Notes under the pieces: model-generated | Seen by the model: only the letters and a program-made list of their open reading frames with translations | The model's database searches: none | Told to the model about the DNA's origin: nothing | NCBI RefSeq assembly: GCF_019097595.1 | Contig: NC_080718.1 | Span: forward strand, 13,744,157-13,808,156 | Length of the DNA: 64,000 bases | From: Hemibagrus wyckioides | Lineage: Eukaryota > Chordata > Actinopteri > Siluriformes > Bagridae | Reading direction: 5' to 3' | In this document: positions 26,056 through 37,117 of the stretch, in pieces | How positions within the stretch are numbered: position 1 is the stretch's first letter | Layout: each line of letters starts with the position of its first letter | Position numbers and translations under genes: made by a program

Positions 26056-27306
26056 TACACTATATTGCCAAAAGTATTCGCTCACCTGCCTTGACTCGCA
26101 TATGAACTTAAGTGACATCCCATTCCTAATCCATAGGGTTCAGTATGACGTCGGTCCACCCTTTGCAGCTATAACAGCTTCAACTCTTCTGGGAAGGCTG
26201 TCCACAAGGTTTAGGAGTGTGTTTATGGGAATTTTTGACCATTCTTCCAGAAGCGCATTTGTGAGGTCACACACTGATGTTGGACGAGAAGGCCTGGCTC
26301 TCAGTCTCCGCTCTAATTCATCTCAAAGGTGTTCTATCGGGTTGAGGTCAGGACTCTGTGCAGGCCAGTCAAGTTCATCCACACCAGACTCTGTCATCCA
26401 TGTCTTTATGGACCTTGCTTTGTGCACTGGTGCACAGTCATGTTGGAAGAGGAAGGGGCCAGCTCCAAACTGTTCCCACAAAGTTGGGAGCATGGAATTG
26501 TCCAAAATGTCTTGGTATGCTAAAGCATTCAGAGTTCCTTTCACTGGAACTAAGGGGCCAAGCCCAGCTCCTGAAAAACAACCCCACACCATAATCCCCC
26601 TCCACCAAACTTTACACTTGGCACAATGCAGTCAGACAAGTACCGTTCTCCTGGCGACCGCCAAACCCAGACTCGTCCATCAGATTGCCAGATGGAGAAG
26701 CGCGATTCGTCACTCCAGAGAACGCGTCTCCACTGCTCTAGAGTCCAGTGGCGGCGTGCTTTACACCACTGCATCCGACGCTTTGCATTGCACTTGGTGA
26801 TGTATGGCTTGGATGCAGCTGCTCGGCCATGGAAACCCATTCCATGAAGCTCTCTGCGCACTGTTCTTGAGCTAATCTGAAGGCCACATGAAGTTTGGAG
26901 GTCTGTAGCGATTGACTCTGCAGAAAGTTGGCGACCTCTTTGCACTATGCGCCTCAGCATCCGCTGACCCCGCTCCGTCAGTTTATGTAGCCTACCACTT
27001 TGTGGCTGAGTTGCTGTCGTTCCCAAACACTTCCACATTCTTATAATACAGCTGACAGTTGACTGTGGAATATTTAGGAGCAAGAAAATTTCACGACTGG
27101 ATTTGTTGCACAGGTGGCATCCTATCACAGTTCCACGCTGGAATTCACTGAGCTCCTGAGAGCGACCCATTCTTTCACAAATGTTTGTAAAAACAGTCTG
27201 CATGCCTAGGTGCTTGATTTTATACACCTGTGGCCATGGAAGTGATTGGAACACCTGATTCTGATTATTTGGATGGGTGAGCGAATACTTTTGGCAATAT
27301 AGTGTA
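26056..27306 (-). mobile_element. Nested Tc1/mariner-like transposon with TA duplication
   Basis: 1247-bp element (26058-27304). Its inverted ends begin CACTATATTGCCAAAAGTAT on the left, with the exact complement on the right, and it is flanked by TA (26056-26057 and 27305-27306). Removing the element plus one TA restores GGGATATATTAGGCAGC. That sequence is present uninterrupted in copy A (minus strand, near 2380), so the insertion point is certain. Confidence 0.93.
26140..27170 (-). pseudogene. Tc1/mariner transposase of the nested element, broken
   Basis: Starts MGRSQELSEFQRG at 27170 and has an N-terminal helix-turn-helix followed by a DDE domain. Catalytic residues: Asp in LWSDESRF, Asp in [10 protein letters not shown], Glu in [10 protein letters not shown], spaced as DD34E. 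Two lesions are visible. There is a frameshift in a G run near 26600, after the sequence VKFGGGG. There is also a TGA where the family has Trp directly after IEHL (near 26322). Downstream codons continue to a normal stop at 26140-26142. Length without lesions would be about 344 codons, normal for the family, so this is a recently inactivated copy. Confidence 0.88.
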
Positions 27307-27907
27307 TTAGGCAGCAAGTGAACAGCCTGTTCTTAATGTGTTGAAGTACAAAACACATGCAAGCAAAAGGAACTGAGTGATTTTGACAAGAGCCAAATTG
27401 TGATAGAGGACTTTGTTAGAGAATCTCCAGAACAGTAGGACATGTGGGGTATTTTCAGTATACAATGATTTGTACCTACCAAAAGTGTTTCAAGCGAGAA
27501 CAACCAGTGAAACATCAACAGGTTCATGGGCACCCAAGTCATATTGATGCAGGTGGGAAGAGAAAGCTAGCCTGTCTTGTTCAATCCCACAGAAGAGCTT
27601 CAATGTGTTGGGTTTAAATTTCCCTGGTCTCAATCTGATTTAAAGGTCGGATCTGCTACTAAAGTCCACATATCTGCTGCTAAAGGTGCCAGATAGCACA
27701 GCACACCATCAGAGGTCTTGTCACTCAGATCAGAGCTGTTTTGGTGGCACAAGGGGGACCTACACAATACTAGGCAGGTGTTTTTAATATTAAGGCTGAT
27801 CAGTGTAGGCTGAAATATAACATATTGAAACATATATTGTGATATTGTTATGTCGTATAAATTAATTGTAATCAAATATATATTTTAAATTATATATTGC
27901 ATATATA

Positions 27908-28050
27908 TTTATATACTTCTGGTTTTGAATTACTGGCACACCCTCAATTAGTACTTGGTGAAGTGTCCGGTGGAATAATAGCACTGGACCTCTTCCTGGA
28001 ATGTCTAGCTGAGTCTTGGACACTCCTCCATGCAGAAGAGGTTTCTTTAT
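27908..28050. repeat. Possible Tc1-like fragment
   Basis: GGCACACCCTCAATTAGTAC and GCACTGGACCTCTTCCTGGA resemble the antisense 3' coding end of Tc1-like transposases. No terminal repeat or open frame supports this further. Confidence 0.3.
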
Positions 28051-28177
28051 GTTGGTAAGTTTGTTGTTGTTTTATACTGTTAATTTTATACATGTACGCT
28101 GACAAACTTATCTTTTATATTTTTTTGGATTTTGTGTCAATTTGATTGTGTTTCTTTCATTATCTTGCTTGGGTGCC

Positions 28178-28406
28178 CAATGTGTCCCCAAGTCTATTTT
28201 GGTTTCCTTAAAGTGTCCCCAGGTGTGTTTTGTGTGCTCAGGGTGTCACTTGGTCTATTTTGGTATCATTAAGGTGTCCCCCAGGTCTATTTTGGTCTCC
28301 TTAATGTGCCCCCAGGTCTGTTTTTGGGTATTCATGGTGTCCCTAGGGCTATTTTAGTGTCCTTAAGTTGTCCCTAGGTCTATTTTGGTGTCATTCAGGT
28401 GTCCCC
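28178..28406. repeat. Minisatellite, about 30-bp unit
   Basis: Seven to eight imperfect units around the core GTGTCCCCAGGTCTATTTTG followed by GTGTCCTTAAG. Spacing is close to 30-31 bp and units are diverged. Confidence 0.8.
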
Positions 28407-30055
28407 TGCCATGTGTGGAGGTGTCTCTGGACACTAAATGATCGCTCACATGTACAGCTGCTGACAGGAAGTGTTGGTGCAACCTGCAGCAGGTTTACAG
28501 TCAGCATGTTTGAAATGCAACCTTCGTCCTTATTTTTCCCTAGATAATGTTGTGCCACAAATATTTCTTCTGCATGAAGCTCTATATTGTAATGCAGTGC
28601 AACATCATTGAGAAGATCTTGTGACAAGAAGGATTGGAGGATGGATTACAGGCCTGCACACCTTTCAAAATACTGTCCCCTACACATGAAAACCGTTGAA
28701 TGTGTTGACTTAGCTGACTTATCATCTGATCGACACATGACTCTTCAGATTATCAAAGTCCCCAAAGATCAACACCACAAGTTATATCATCAACAAACTC
28801 ATGTAATCGCTTTTGTTTGTGTCGAGGAAGTGAAGACTGATCATCCATGTTATTTTCCTGACAAACAGTCTTTGCCCTGTTGTACAAGCTTTGTGCCATT
28901 TCAACAGTTCGCTTTGCCTTCAGTGTTTCACAGACAGGTGTCCCAGTTTCTTCAAGACAGAGTAAGACAGCATTGTAGTTTTCTAGCATTGCATTAACAG
29001 ACATTAAGCTGACAGGACCAACATGTTTTCAAAAGATGAACAATTTCATGGGCATGTAGACCAAGTTGTTTCTGTACAGCAATCAGCTTCTCATGGTTTA
29101 CAGGAGAGGTGTTGAAAGAAGTGTAAATGCATTCTAGGCAATCAAAAAAAATCAGATGCTTCTTGAATGGTCCTGCATGTGTAACACAATACAAGGTTTA
29201 GTTCATGTGTGTAACAGTGTATATAAATGGCTTCCGGGTGTTTGGCCCTGAAAAGATCCTGCACACCACCAGATACCCTGCTCATCACAGATGCACCATC
29301 GTACCAAGCAGTGCTTTAATTGTGTTAGTAATTGTCTTTGCATCAAAGACTTTTAGGTTTTGAAGGCCCAGGAACCGTTCCATCACTTTACCATCTGAGT
29401 TGACATATCATACACATGCAGCTAGTTGTTCTGTCTTGCCGTCTCTTGCCTCATCTGCCATTGCAGCATTCCATGCCAGATAACTGAATTTCATTCCTGA
29501 TCTCCTCAGTAACCTCGTCAGCAAAGCATTGAATAAATTCATTTTCAGAGACTGGAGAGAGATACTTGGAATTAGAAGAAGCTGTGTAATTCTGAAGAAA
29601 TTGGTCAAACTGAGAAAGAAGTTTGAAGCACTCTAAGAAATTTCCTTGATTCTCACTGGACTCTTTTTCACTATGCCCTCATAATGGTATACCTTTCCTT
29701 GCTAGAAATCCTGTTATTGCTGTTATATACCTATGACATAGGTATTCACACCTTTCTTGGATTTCAGTTAAATTGGCCAAGTGCAGCTGCATGCATATAT
29801 CACCATGCTCTTTTGTACTTTTGTAGCCTTGCCATAAGACTATGCTGGCAGCATGAACAGTGTTTTTTTTCATGTTCTCTAAATGAACTGAGGGCTTTTT
29901 TCCAATTTTTGTAGCCCTGACTTTGCAGTTCATCACTGTTGGTTCAAATATGTTGCCTTTCAAACAGGCCACAGCAATAACAAAATGCTGCATCTTTTTC
30001 TACTGAATACTCCAACCACTTAGTATTGAGTGCCCTCATCTGAAACTTAAAATAA
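28395..30055 (-). pseudogene. hAT-family transposase with TTF-type finger (ZMYM1-like), decayed
   Basis: Minus-strand fragments in family order. A TTF-type zinc-finger piece (WLEYSVEKDAAFCY, about 29980-30035) continues to GYKNWKKALSSFREHEKK in the same domain. Next comes a segment with HGDICMQLHLANLTEIQER (about 29740-29800). A DUF4371-like piece contains ADEARDGKTEQLAACVRYV (about 29400-29460). Then come QKQLGLHAHEIVHLLKTCW (about 29010-29080) and a C-terminal hAT dimerisation motif (PVSSCTCERSFSVQRHL, about 28415-28480). The segments lie in different frames with stops between them, so the gene is dead. No terminal inverted repeats were identified. It could be a domesticated ZMYM-like gene relic rather than a transposon. 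Confidence 0.72.
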
Positions 30056-30620
30056 TTTTTATTTCATTGTCATTGGATTTTGGGCAAGTTTCACTTGTTT
30101 AGGGCCTGTTTCAAGGTCACCCAGGTCATCCTTTTCTTTCCTAGCTCTCCCTACATCATCTCCTGATATTTCAAAAATCTTGTCTCATCTCTTCTCCTAT
30201 CCTCAGAGCTTGGTCTAAAAAACATATATAAAGAAATAAATAGTAAATAAATGATGTACAAATCTGAGATACAGGGCTAGCTATACCAACTGGGTACAGC
30301 AAGCGTGTAAAAATGACAACATACCTCTAAATAACAAAAGTGTATTCATATATTTATGACGTAAACCTACATTTTATTGATTAAAGGTTTTTTTTTTTTT
30401 AAACTTTATCAGAACTACAAATTTACAAGTTGAAACTGTTAAATTTGGCGGAACAGTTGTATTAATATTACCTTACCAACTCTTCCAATGAAAGACGACT
30501 GGCCAATGGCCTTATACTAACAACAGTGCCATCTGCTGACCGCAATAGGTACTGTTCTATTCAACAGATCGACACGTACGTTTTAAAACTGTGTATAGGG
30601 GAATGGACGTGTAAAGTAAG
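30056..30620. other. No gene recognised
   Basis: AT-rich stretch upstream of the hAT relic, with a poly-T run near 30388. It may contain the missing 5' end of that element. Confidence 0.4.
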
Positions 30621-30922
30621 CGCTAAATCAGGGTTTCACAACCTTTATTGTACCATGGACTGGTTTCATACCGGACAACTCTATTAAACTATAATATTGT
30701 GCTCCAGCTGAGGCCATGCTTGCTGATATTGTGGCCTCCCCGAACTGCCCGCTGTCCTCTCTAGTTGGCTGTAGGTCATCGCCGAGGTATTTTTCAGTCA
30801 CTTTCACACTGCAGGATTTTGAGTTGCTGACAGATCCAGATATTTAACATAAGTTTATTGTTTCCTTGCGGCCTGGTACCAAATGATCCATGGCCCGGTG
30901 GTTGAGGACCCCTGCACTAAAT
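30621..30922. mobile_element. Non-autonomous hAT-type element (MITE) with 8-bp target duplication
   Basis: Element 30629-30914 (286 bp). The left end is CAGGGTTTCACAACC. The right end, reverse complemented, is CAGGGGTCCTCAACC. The flanks are CGCTAAAT (30621-30628) and CACTAAAT (30915-30922), a 7-of-8 match as expected for an aged hAT duplication. It has no coding capacity. The wording GCGGCCTGGTACC inside is common in fish and mammal hAT MITEs. Confidence 0.82.
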
Positions 30923-31099
30923 GACACTGGTAAGTCTTATACTTTTGACAGTACACAAAGGGGTTTAAGGGATACGACACTGGATACGACTGTCACTTTT
31001 AGACAGCAGATCATTGTGTTGGCCAATACTTACAGTGTAGAAGGCAAGTAAGTCCCTGCCTGCACTCCTTGTACAGTACATCATCTTTAACCATTACGT

Positions 31100-31626
31100 A
31101 AACACAAGCATGCCTAGTACTCTCTCTCTCTGCTCTAGAGGTTCCAGTGTTCCCGACCGCTTCTGTCCATTCTGGTACCCTACTTCTGGTTGGAGTCTCG
31201 TCACTTGGAGGCTGCTCGCTGCTGCTGAAGATGTGGACAACCTGGAGATACATCAGATTGCTGTGGACAGTACCACTTGGAGAACATGGACATGACTTTG
31301 GATTGCTGTTGCTGTGATCACAAAACGTTTGACGGCTTAGGCATGAAGAGATTTACCTTAAAACTATACTGAATTGAGAAATGACCTGTTCTCATGCTCA
31401 TAAGTTCTCAAAGGCTCCTGGTTACACACTTGACTATGTAGCATACAGTTATTAAAAGGAAATTATTACAATCACACATAAGGGATGAGAAATAAAAAGA
31501 GAAATGTTCATAAAAGAATAGAAATGAACATTTCTCTTTTTATTTCTCAGTTCCTATAAAGCTGCTTTTTGCGACAATGTCCACTGTTAAAAGCACTACA
31601 TAAATAAAAAATTTAATTGAATGAAT
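31100..31626. repeat. Teleost interspersed repeat, longer copy
   Basis: Carries GAAGATGTGGACAACCTGGA and CTGCTGTGATCACAAAACG, and ends TATAAAGCTGCTTTTTGCGA, CAATGTCCACTGTTAAAAGC and AATTGAATGAA. The 3' part is the reverse complement of the repeat at 3205. It is interrupted by the palindrome at 31487-31548. Confidence 0.55.
31487..31548. repeat. Perfect 25-bp inverted repeat with 12-nt loop
   Basis: The left arm is 31487-31511 and the right arm 31524-31548, its exact reverse complement (core AGAGAAATGTTCAT / ATGAACATTTCTCT). The loop is AAAAGAATAGAA. Confidence 0.95.
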
Positions 31627-31851
31627 ACTCCTGTGTCTTTTCAATGGACAGTGGAGAGGAGGATGGAAGGAATAAACCTACAGGAGCTGATGGCTTTTCT
31701 GGATGGATCCACCTCCTATGATCATGATTAGAGGTTAATGAAGAGCCTGAAACACATCTGAGGTCTAAAATTGTCCTCTTCTATATGAAAACCTTTTCAC
31801 TGTAAACATGTTTCATCATAAAATAAGATGGCCATATTTCTGTGTCTCAAA

Positions 31852-32103
31852 CAGGAAATGCAGGAGAATAAACCAGATAGACACTCGATGGAGCTGTTAA
31901 TTTGTAGTTTCTCAGATGTTTTATCACAGAAGAGACAATTTGTTACAGACCAGAACCTGAGAACCATTATGAGCAGGATAAAGCATGTTTACAAACCTTT
32001 AGGATCAGTAGGCTGTTATGGAAAAGTAGTGGGAAAGTCCAAAACATTAATGAGACGTTTTTATATCATGAGGAGAAGTTTCTCTCTGGATCTGTACACA
32101 TGA
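31852..32103 (+). other. Possible exon, unrecognised
   Basis: Open from an acceptor-like CTCAAACAG (ending 31851) to TGA at 32101. It encodes about 83 residues of mixed, protein-like composition (starts EMQENKPDRHSMELL; includes FVTDQNLRTIMSRI). No matching upstream exon or known domain was found, and it may be a gene relic or chance. Confidence 0.2.
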
Positions 32104-33050
32104 CTCCTGAATATTATTTATCTGTAAAACAGAGACCTTGTGTTGAGCATGAAATATCTGTAAAACACCGAAGAGGATTGCAGCGAAGGGCACTAAAAAA
32201 AGACTTGCAGCATTTTTTTTTTTTTTTTAACAAAACAAGAGATGCAACTCACGGATATCTTTGTTAAAACTACTGAAATGAGGGCCAGCCAGAAAATGAG
32301 TGAGTAAATGAACAAAAAACCAAAGTGAAAAGGACAAAAGTTGGTACTTGATATTCATTAATGTTAAAACGGCAGTTGAAGAAGTTCAACACTGACTTCG
32401 AAAACTTAGTTAGTGCTCCACCTAGTGCTCCATACATATTACTCATTTACTGCTTTTTAACAGATTAAGGTTGAAAAAGTCCAATTCTAGACTTATTTGA
32501 ATATGAAAATTCAAATTTATTTCAGGTGAAAACACCAGCTACAGCGTGAAGGAAAGCTGAAGCTGAGGCTAAGAAACTGATGGCAAGTTTCCTCACGTCT
32601 CTGACTTGTGCAAAGATCACTTAACCACCTTCGGACGACACAGTAACCAACTTTACTTCAAGTCTTTTAGCCTCGCATACAACCGATTGGGTTTTCTTCA
32701 TTTTCAGCAATGACACTGATACAGCTCTTTAACTGTAAACTGAACTTCACACAATCCCTCCAAACATCAACTACTCAAAGAAATAGGTAACTAAGCAAAC
32801 AGGCATAAAAATAAATAAATACAAACAAGTAAAAAAAACCTAAATTCATCCTTTATTGATAAAAAGTATTATTAATATAATAATTAATAAATAGTCAATA
32901 ATGGTATTGTTTAAGACATTATTTACATATTATTTCTTAATGATGTAATAAATACAGTATAGAAATATAAATAATAATGAAGTTTATCTGTCAATTAATG
33001 TAGTCAAAAATTTATATCAAATTTTAATTGTGAATCTTGATTTCCTTTCA
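32104..33050. other. No gene recognised
   Basis: AT-rich, with a poly-T run near 32213 and several AATAAA strings. No exon was seen. Confidence 0.45.
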
Positions 33051-33234
33051 GAAGGAGATGAGGAAACGAAGACTCAGGCACAAGTTGATTCTGACGTTGA
33101 AGTTGGTGCTGAGGAAAGCAGCAGCAAAGAAAAGGAGAGGAAGAAAAGGACCAGGAGAGGGACACGAGGCCGAGGAAAGAAGAAAGTCCAGGTCCAAAAA
33201 CCAGAAAAAACAATAATTAGAATAATCCAGTACA
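33051..33234 (+). other. Possible exon with acidic then basic stretch, unrecognised
   Basis: Follows a good acceptor (CTTTCAG near 33050). In one frame it encodes a short acidic part (EGDEETKTQAQVDSDVEVGA), then a Lys/Arg-rich part (KEKERKKRTRRGTRGRGKKK). It reads open beyond without a donor I trust. It could equally be low-complexity noise. Confidence 0.25.
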
Positions 33235-33609
33235 CACAGAGTCAGCTATGTTTTTTTTTATTTATGTGTTTGTTTGTTGTAAATGGATATAGTTATTTTC
33301 GTGTAGTTTTGTTCTGTGGTTATATTTGTGTCTGTTGCCACGGTAAGTTGGCTAATGGTCACCGTGCACAGGTCTACTCTGACGAGTTTCTGGAGCGTTT
33401 TGAAGTGTTAAAAAAGCCGGTGAAGGTCTTGGAGATGTTGGAGATGGTCCTGCCCAGCGTTCTGCGAGCGTTCGTGAGCGTCCATCCCTTCCGTCGCTCG
33501 CCCCGGCGTTCAGCACATTGTGCAGTAAAGCCTGGGTGGACTCATCTACAAACCTGTAAAGAAGCCAAGAAGGAAACTGCACAGGACGTAACATGCTGTT
33601 CCGTCTTAC

Positions 33610-33893
33610 CAAAACAGGATCAGATAAACTCCAACCGACGTCCAGCTTGTGAACCGAGCCTTCCTCATCGATGTAGACGGGAATGACATGGTCCTCTTTG
33701 CTCTCTGAGTGTGCTGATGGATCTGTCCCTTTATTATCAGCAGCACTTTTACAGAAGGAAGTGAAGAAAGCCTTCAGCTGATCGCGCACCACAGTGAAAA
33801 GGTGCAGAGGAACGTACTGACTCTTCTGGCCCGAAGGCAGAGGCTCTCTCTCTGTGACTAGGATGCTCTCTTCCAGTCCAGAAGACTTTGGAG
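33610..33893 (-). other. Possible 3' exon of the 33858-35736 gene
   Basis: Open frame from CTCCAAAG (acceptor CTCACAG at 33894) to the donor TTTTG|GTAAGA at 33610. It encodes about 94 residues including QYVPLHLFTVVRDQLKAFF and PVYIDEEGSVHKLDVGW, with protein-like composition. Its phase matches a GT at 33931, but that would make an intron of only 38 nt. A further acceptor at 33554 then gives a stop after three codons. Confidence 0.35.
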
Positions 33894-35736
33894 CTGTGAG
33901 GAAAAGACTGAAGAGCTCTTGCTAATTAAACCTGAGGAAATCTGTGAAGTTAACCTCTTCACCAGGATATCACTTGCAACCTGAGTGGCTTTATCCAGGA
34001 ACTGTTCAGATTTCTGTTCAGCAGCAGATTTCCAGACGTTCTCCATACTGACGTCGAGCTCGGCATCGGTTTCGGTACAGGCGTCCAAAAGCGTCTTACT
34101 TTTCTCTGAAACCGCTTGCTGTCGCTCATTTATGAATGTAAACACCTGCTTGTGGATGTCCATGTGGATCTTCTGAGCAAAAGAGAAGAACTTCTCCTCA
34201 TATTGTGGTCCAGACTCGACAGCATCGCTGCAGAAAATAAGTGTATGAATCAATTTCAGCTTAATTTCCGTGGCTGCGCGCTCGACTAGCTTCATCAGGG
34301 AATTCGGTTCTGTCTCACTGGAGGCAGGGACAGAGGTTTTAGACGGCGTTGAGCTGGCGACTTTATACTCCATTTCCACAAGAACTTCAGTGGCCGCTGG
34401 TAAAGCTATTTTTATAAACGTCTTAATAAAAGGGCTCTCAGATTGAGGAGTTGATGAAGCAGAACCAGGAGTCATCACTTCAGTCGAAGTGGAGACCGAG
34501 TCAGAGGTTGTGGATACACTGACCCATGAAGAGGACCTGCTGACCGAGACAACTTTTTCCAAGCCCTTCATTAGGTTTTGGAAGTCCTGGAGGGACTTTA
34601 GTGACATTACTGAAGTTGTCTCTTCTCCAGATCTGTGGAGCTCTTGAGAGTAATACAGGGCCAGGATCTTATCACAGATCTCATTAGTGCAGGTGAGGCT
34701 GAGATCCTGTAGCTGTGAGACTGGATTTTCTGCAGGTGATGAAGCACTCACAGGTCCTGATGCCATACTCCGGATCGCCTCCAGCATCGCACCTTTAATT
34801 TCTGTGACGATTCTCTGACCGAGATGGCAGATGAAATCAGACACCTCCACTGGGGATCTTTATACACACACAGGGAAGAGAGAACAGTAACAAGAATGAA
34901 GATTAATCCTGGATTCTGATTGGTCAGAAGGTGTTGATTAAACAGTGCAGTAAAATTGATCCTTGTGAATATTAAGAGTGAAATCTGAGCTGCTGCTCAG
35001 TAGAGTTTACCTTTGAGCTGAGGCGTCTGAGGCAGAGCACTTGCTCGATTTTGACTCGGCCATTTACTTCAGCTTGTGGTTTGCCTCCAGAATCGCTTCG
35101 ATCCCAAAGCTTTTGCTGAGAGGCTTTAGTAAACACAGAACAACAGCAGACGATGGTGGTCACGATTTTAGTGGACGTAGCAGCAAACTCCAACCTTGAG
35201 ACCTTTGGAAGAAAAAAAATCAGCTTGAATATGAAACGTGATCAGTGACATGACAACGTGTTCAACCAAATGAAACATAACACATAACTGTTCACATAAG
35301 AATGAATAACTGTAGAGATTTACACACATCACTGAATCTAACTGTTTCTCACATCAATAAAGCCAAGAGAATATTACACAATACACTGATTCATCTCTTC
35401 ATTAGCCAGATTAACCCACTCATTCTCATATTTACATCCTGCTCATTATTCCTTATTCTCACACTCACCTTTTTCGTCATGCCGCTGGTCACAGCCTTCC
35501 ATTCCCTATAAACACACATAGACACACACAAACACACACAGAGGAAATCAGCATCTAATTATTTATTCAAGTGTAAATGAACTGAATAAAACATTACTGA
35601 GAGTCAGAGATCAATCATACTCATCACTCAGGCGATGAACGAGGTCCATAATGTCCCTGAAACACCTCGGTCTCTGGTCAGATGTGGTGCTCAGAGTAGA
35701 TGCTCGAGCTGTTCTTCTTCTTTTCTTCTCATTCAT
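33858..35736 (-). CDS. Unrecognised protein, four coding exons, 443 residues
   Basis: Coding exons on the minus strand: 35736-35621, 35505-35469, 35202-35011 and 34844-33858 (stop TAG). All junctions are GT-AG and phases agree. The ATG is preceded by an acceptor (TTTACAG), so an upstream non-coding exon is likely. The N-terminus is basic (MNEKKRRRTARAS). Residues about 116-200 look helical (DFICHLGQRIVTEIKGAML). About 213-253 is a Ser/Thr-rich stretch, and the rest is amphipathic helical sequence. No catalytic motif, signal peptide or membrane segment is evident. I do not recognise the family; a structural or cytoskeletal protein would fit but is only inference. The exon 4 acceptor (GTGGAG|GTG) was chosen for frame and is the weakest junction. 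The 3' end may instead splice to 33893-33610. Confidence 0.5.
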
Positions 35737-36284
35737 CTGTAAAGAGCACATGGAGTTCATCAGAGTCAATGCTTTAACTGAGAGTTTTTAATAATTACAA
35801 CAGCGAGCATGAATAGTAGCAATTTTCCTGTTTCAGTCCCCAAAACAAAATAATTAACATGCAGTTTCTGCTCAAACTGATTCACTGATTCACATGAACC
35901 TGACTCACCTTTGAATCACGTGAATATGAATTCTGAACGTCACTTCTGCCCGAAAGATTCAATTGGGTACGGGCGTGGCCATCTATGTCTGTCCATCTTT
36001 GTGGCGCAGGGATTGGATGAGAAAGATGGAACGGGCCGATGTGATTTGCTGAGAAAGATGGATAGAATAAGCTCCTTCCACGGGAGATCTGTGTGCGTAG
36101 ACAACGAGACATGCGGATGTGTCCCCTTCAATGTGAATGGGTGTGGCTTCCCTGGCCTAACACTCAAACGTGACAAATCTACTTCAACACAGTGATATTC
36201 ATCCCAATACAACCTTTTCAACAACAGGGTCTCTGGTTTACCTTACTTTCGAAACCACTCTTTTTCATACTGCACAATGGGGCT
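35737..36284. other. Upstream of the unrecognised minus-strand gene
   Basis: No further exon is identified. It should contain the promoter and any 5' untranslated exon of the gene ending at 33858. The overlapping open frames on both strands near 35900-36220 have no support. Confidence 0.35.
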
Positions 36285-36860
36285 GGACCAGGGGCTGGTA
36301 GACTCTTTAATGATCCTCTCTTCCAACATGCATTCCACTTCTTCCTCAGCGGGCTTCTGTATGGCCACTGCTGTTACACCATACTGAGAGGGGTCTTGCT
36401 CACATGCTGCACCAGCTGGACCCGGTGCAAACCACTTCTGTATATTTATATGGTATAGTTGTGTGTTTGCCCACTTACCTGGTTGCTGGAGCCGGTAGTT
36501 TACAGGTCCTATCCTCTCAAGGACTGTGTATGGGCTCTGTCACTTAGCCAGGAATTTCCAAGTCGTGTTGGTGACTAGGAGCATCACTTGGTCCCCAGGC
36601 TGTAACTCCTGAGGCTGAGCGGAGAAAATATACACCCGTTGTTGTTCACGCTAGGCTGCCTCCAGGTGTTCCTTGACAATAGGCCCCACTCAGTCGATTT
36701 GGGCCTGCATAGTCTGGATGTAATGCAGAGTGGAAGGAAGAGTGCTGCCCTTCTCAAACTTTACTGGCCACATCCAGCAGTCCTCAAGGTTGCTGTCCAA
36801 TGAGGGGCTCACAGACTCCTTCTCAGGCAGCCTGTCGAGATACAGATGATGAGCGGGTTA
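36285..36860 (-). pseudogene. Gypsy-like LTR retrotransposon pol fragment, decayed (copy 1)
   Basis: Minus-strand sequence resembles the end of integrase and linker of Gypsy-type pol, followed by a sequence like the start of the next polyprotein segment. It has several in-frame stops and no LTRs or complete domains nearby. Its 36497-36860 part recurs in copy 2 (50120-50483). Sequence left of 36497 is present only here, so the duplication boundary falls inside this fragment. Confidence 0.55.
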
Positions 36861-36888
36861 GTAGGCATCAGAGCCATCAGTCCTGTCA

Positions 36889-36931
36889 CCTGTACACACA
36901 CACACACATACACATACACACATACACACAG
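36889..36931. repeat. (CA)n microsatellite with CATA interruptions
   Basis: CACA/CATACACA tract following CACCTGTA; also in copy 2 at about 50513-50554. Confidence 0.9.
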
Positions 36932-37117
36932 AGACTAGCTCATGAAAAATAATTTATGTCATTTATCCGTAATAAAAATGCTAGAATATACAAGTACATG
37001 TGAAAATGCAAAAACATGTAAAATTGTATTTTTGGTATTCTTGGTGAGTTTAAATGACAATAATGAAAGATCTGTTTTCCTAAATATAAATCTTTTGTGA
37101 TCAGTGCAGATAAAGTT

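Larger units (their letters stand above)
25959..27807 (+). mobile_element. Tc1-like transposon (copy C) carrying a nested element
   Basis: Outer element of the same family as copy A. The left end has ATACACTGATTACACTG and CTGACAGGTGAAGTGAATAA. The right end has GGGACCTACACAATACTAGG and ends GGCTGATCAGTGTA. Its body is heavily mutated. It is split by a second Tc1/mariner-like element at 26058-27304. Confidence 0.75.

Noticed and set aside
26018..26800. 260-codon plus-strand ORF
   Set aside because: Lies wholly antisense to the nested Tc1/mariner transposase and runs across its terminal repeat; composition follows the transposase.
35911..36224. Overlapping 94-codon ORFs on both strands
   Set aside because: No splice context or family resemblance; both strands equally open over a short G+C-richer stretch.
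36889..36931. CACATACACA repeats considered as a CRISPR-like array
   Set aside because: Simple CA microsatellite without unique spacers; eukaryotic sequence context.
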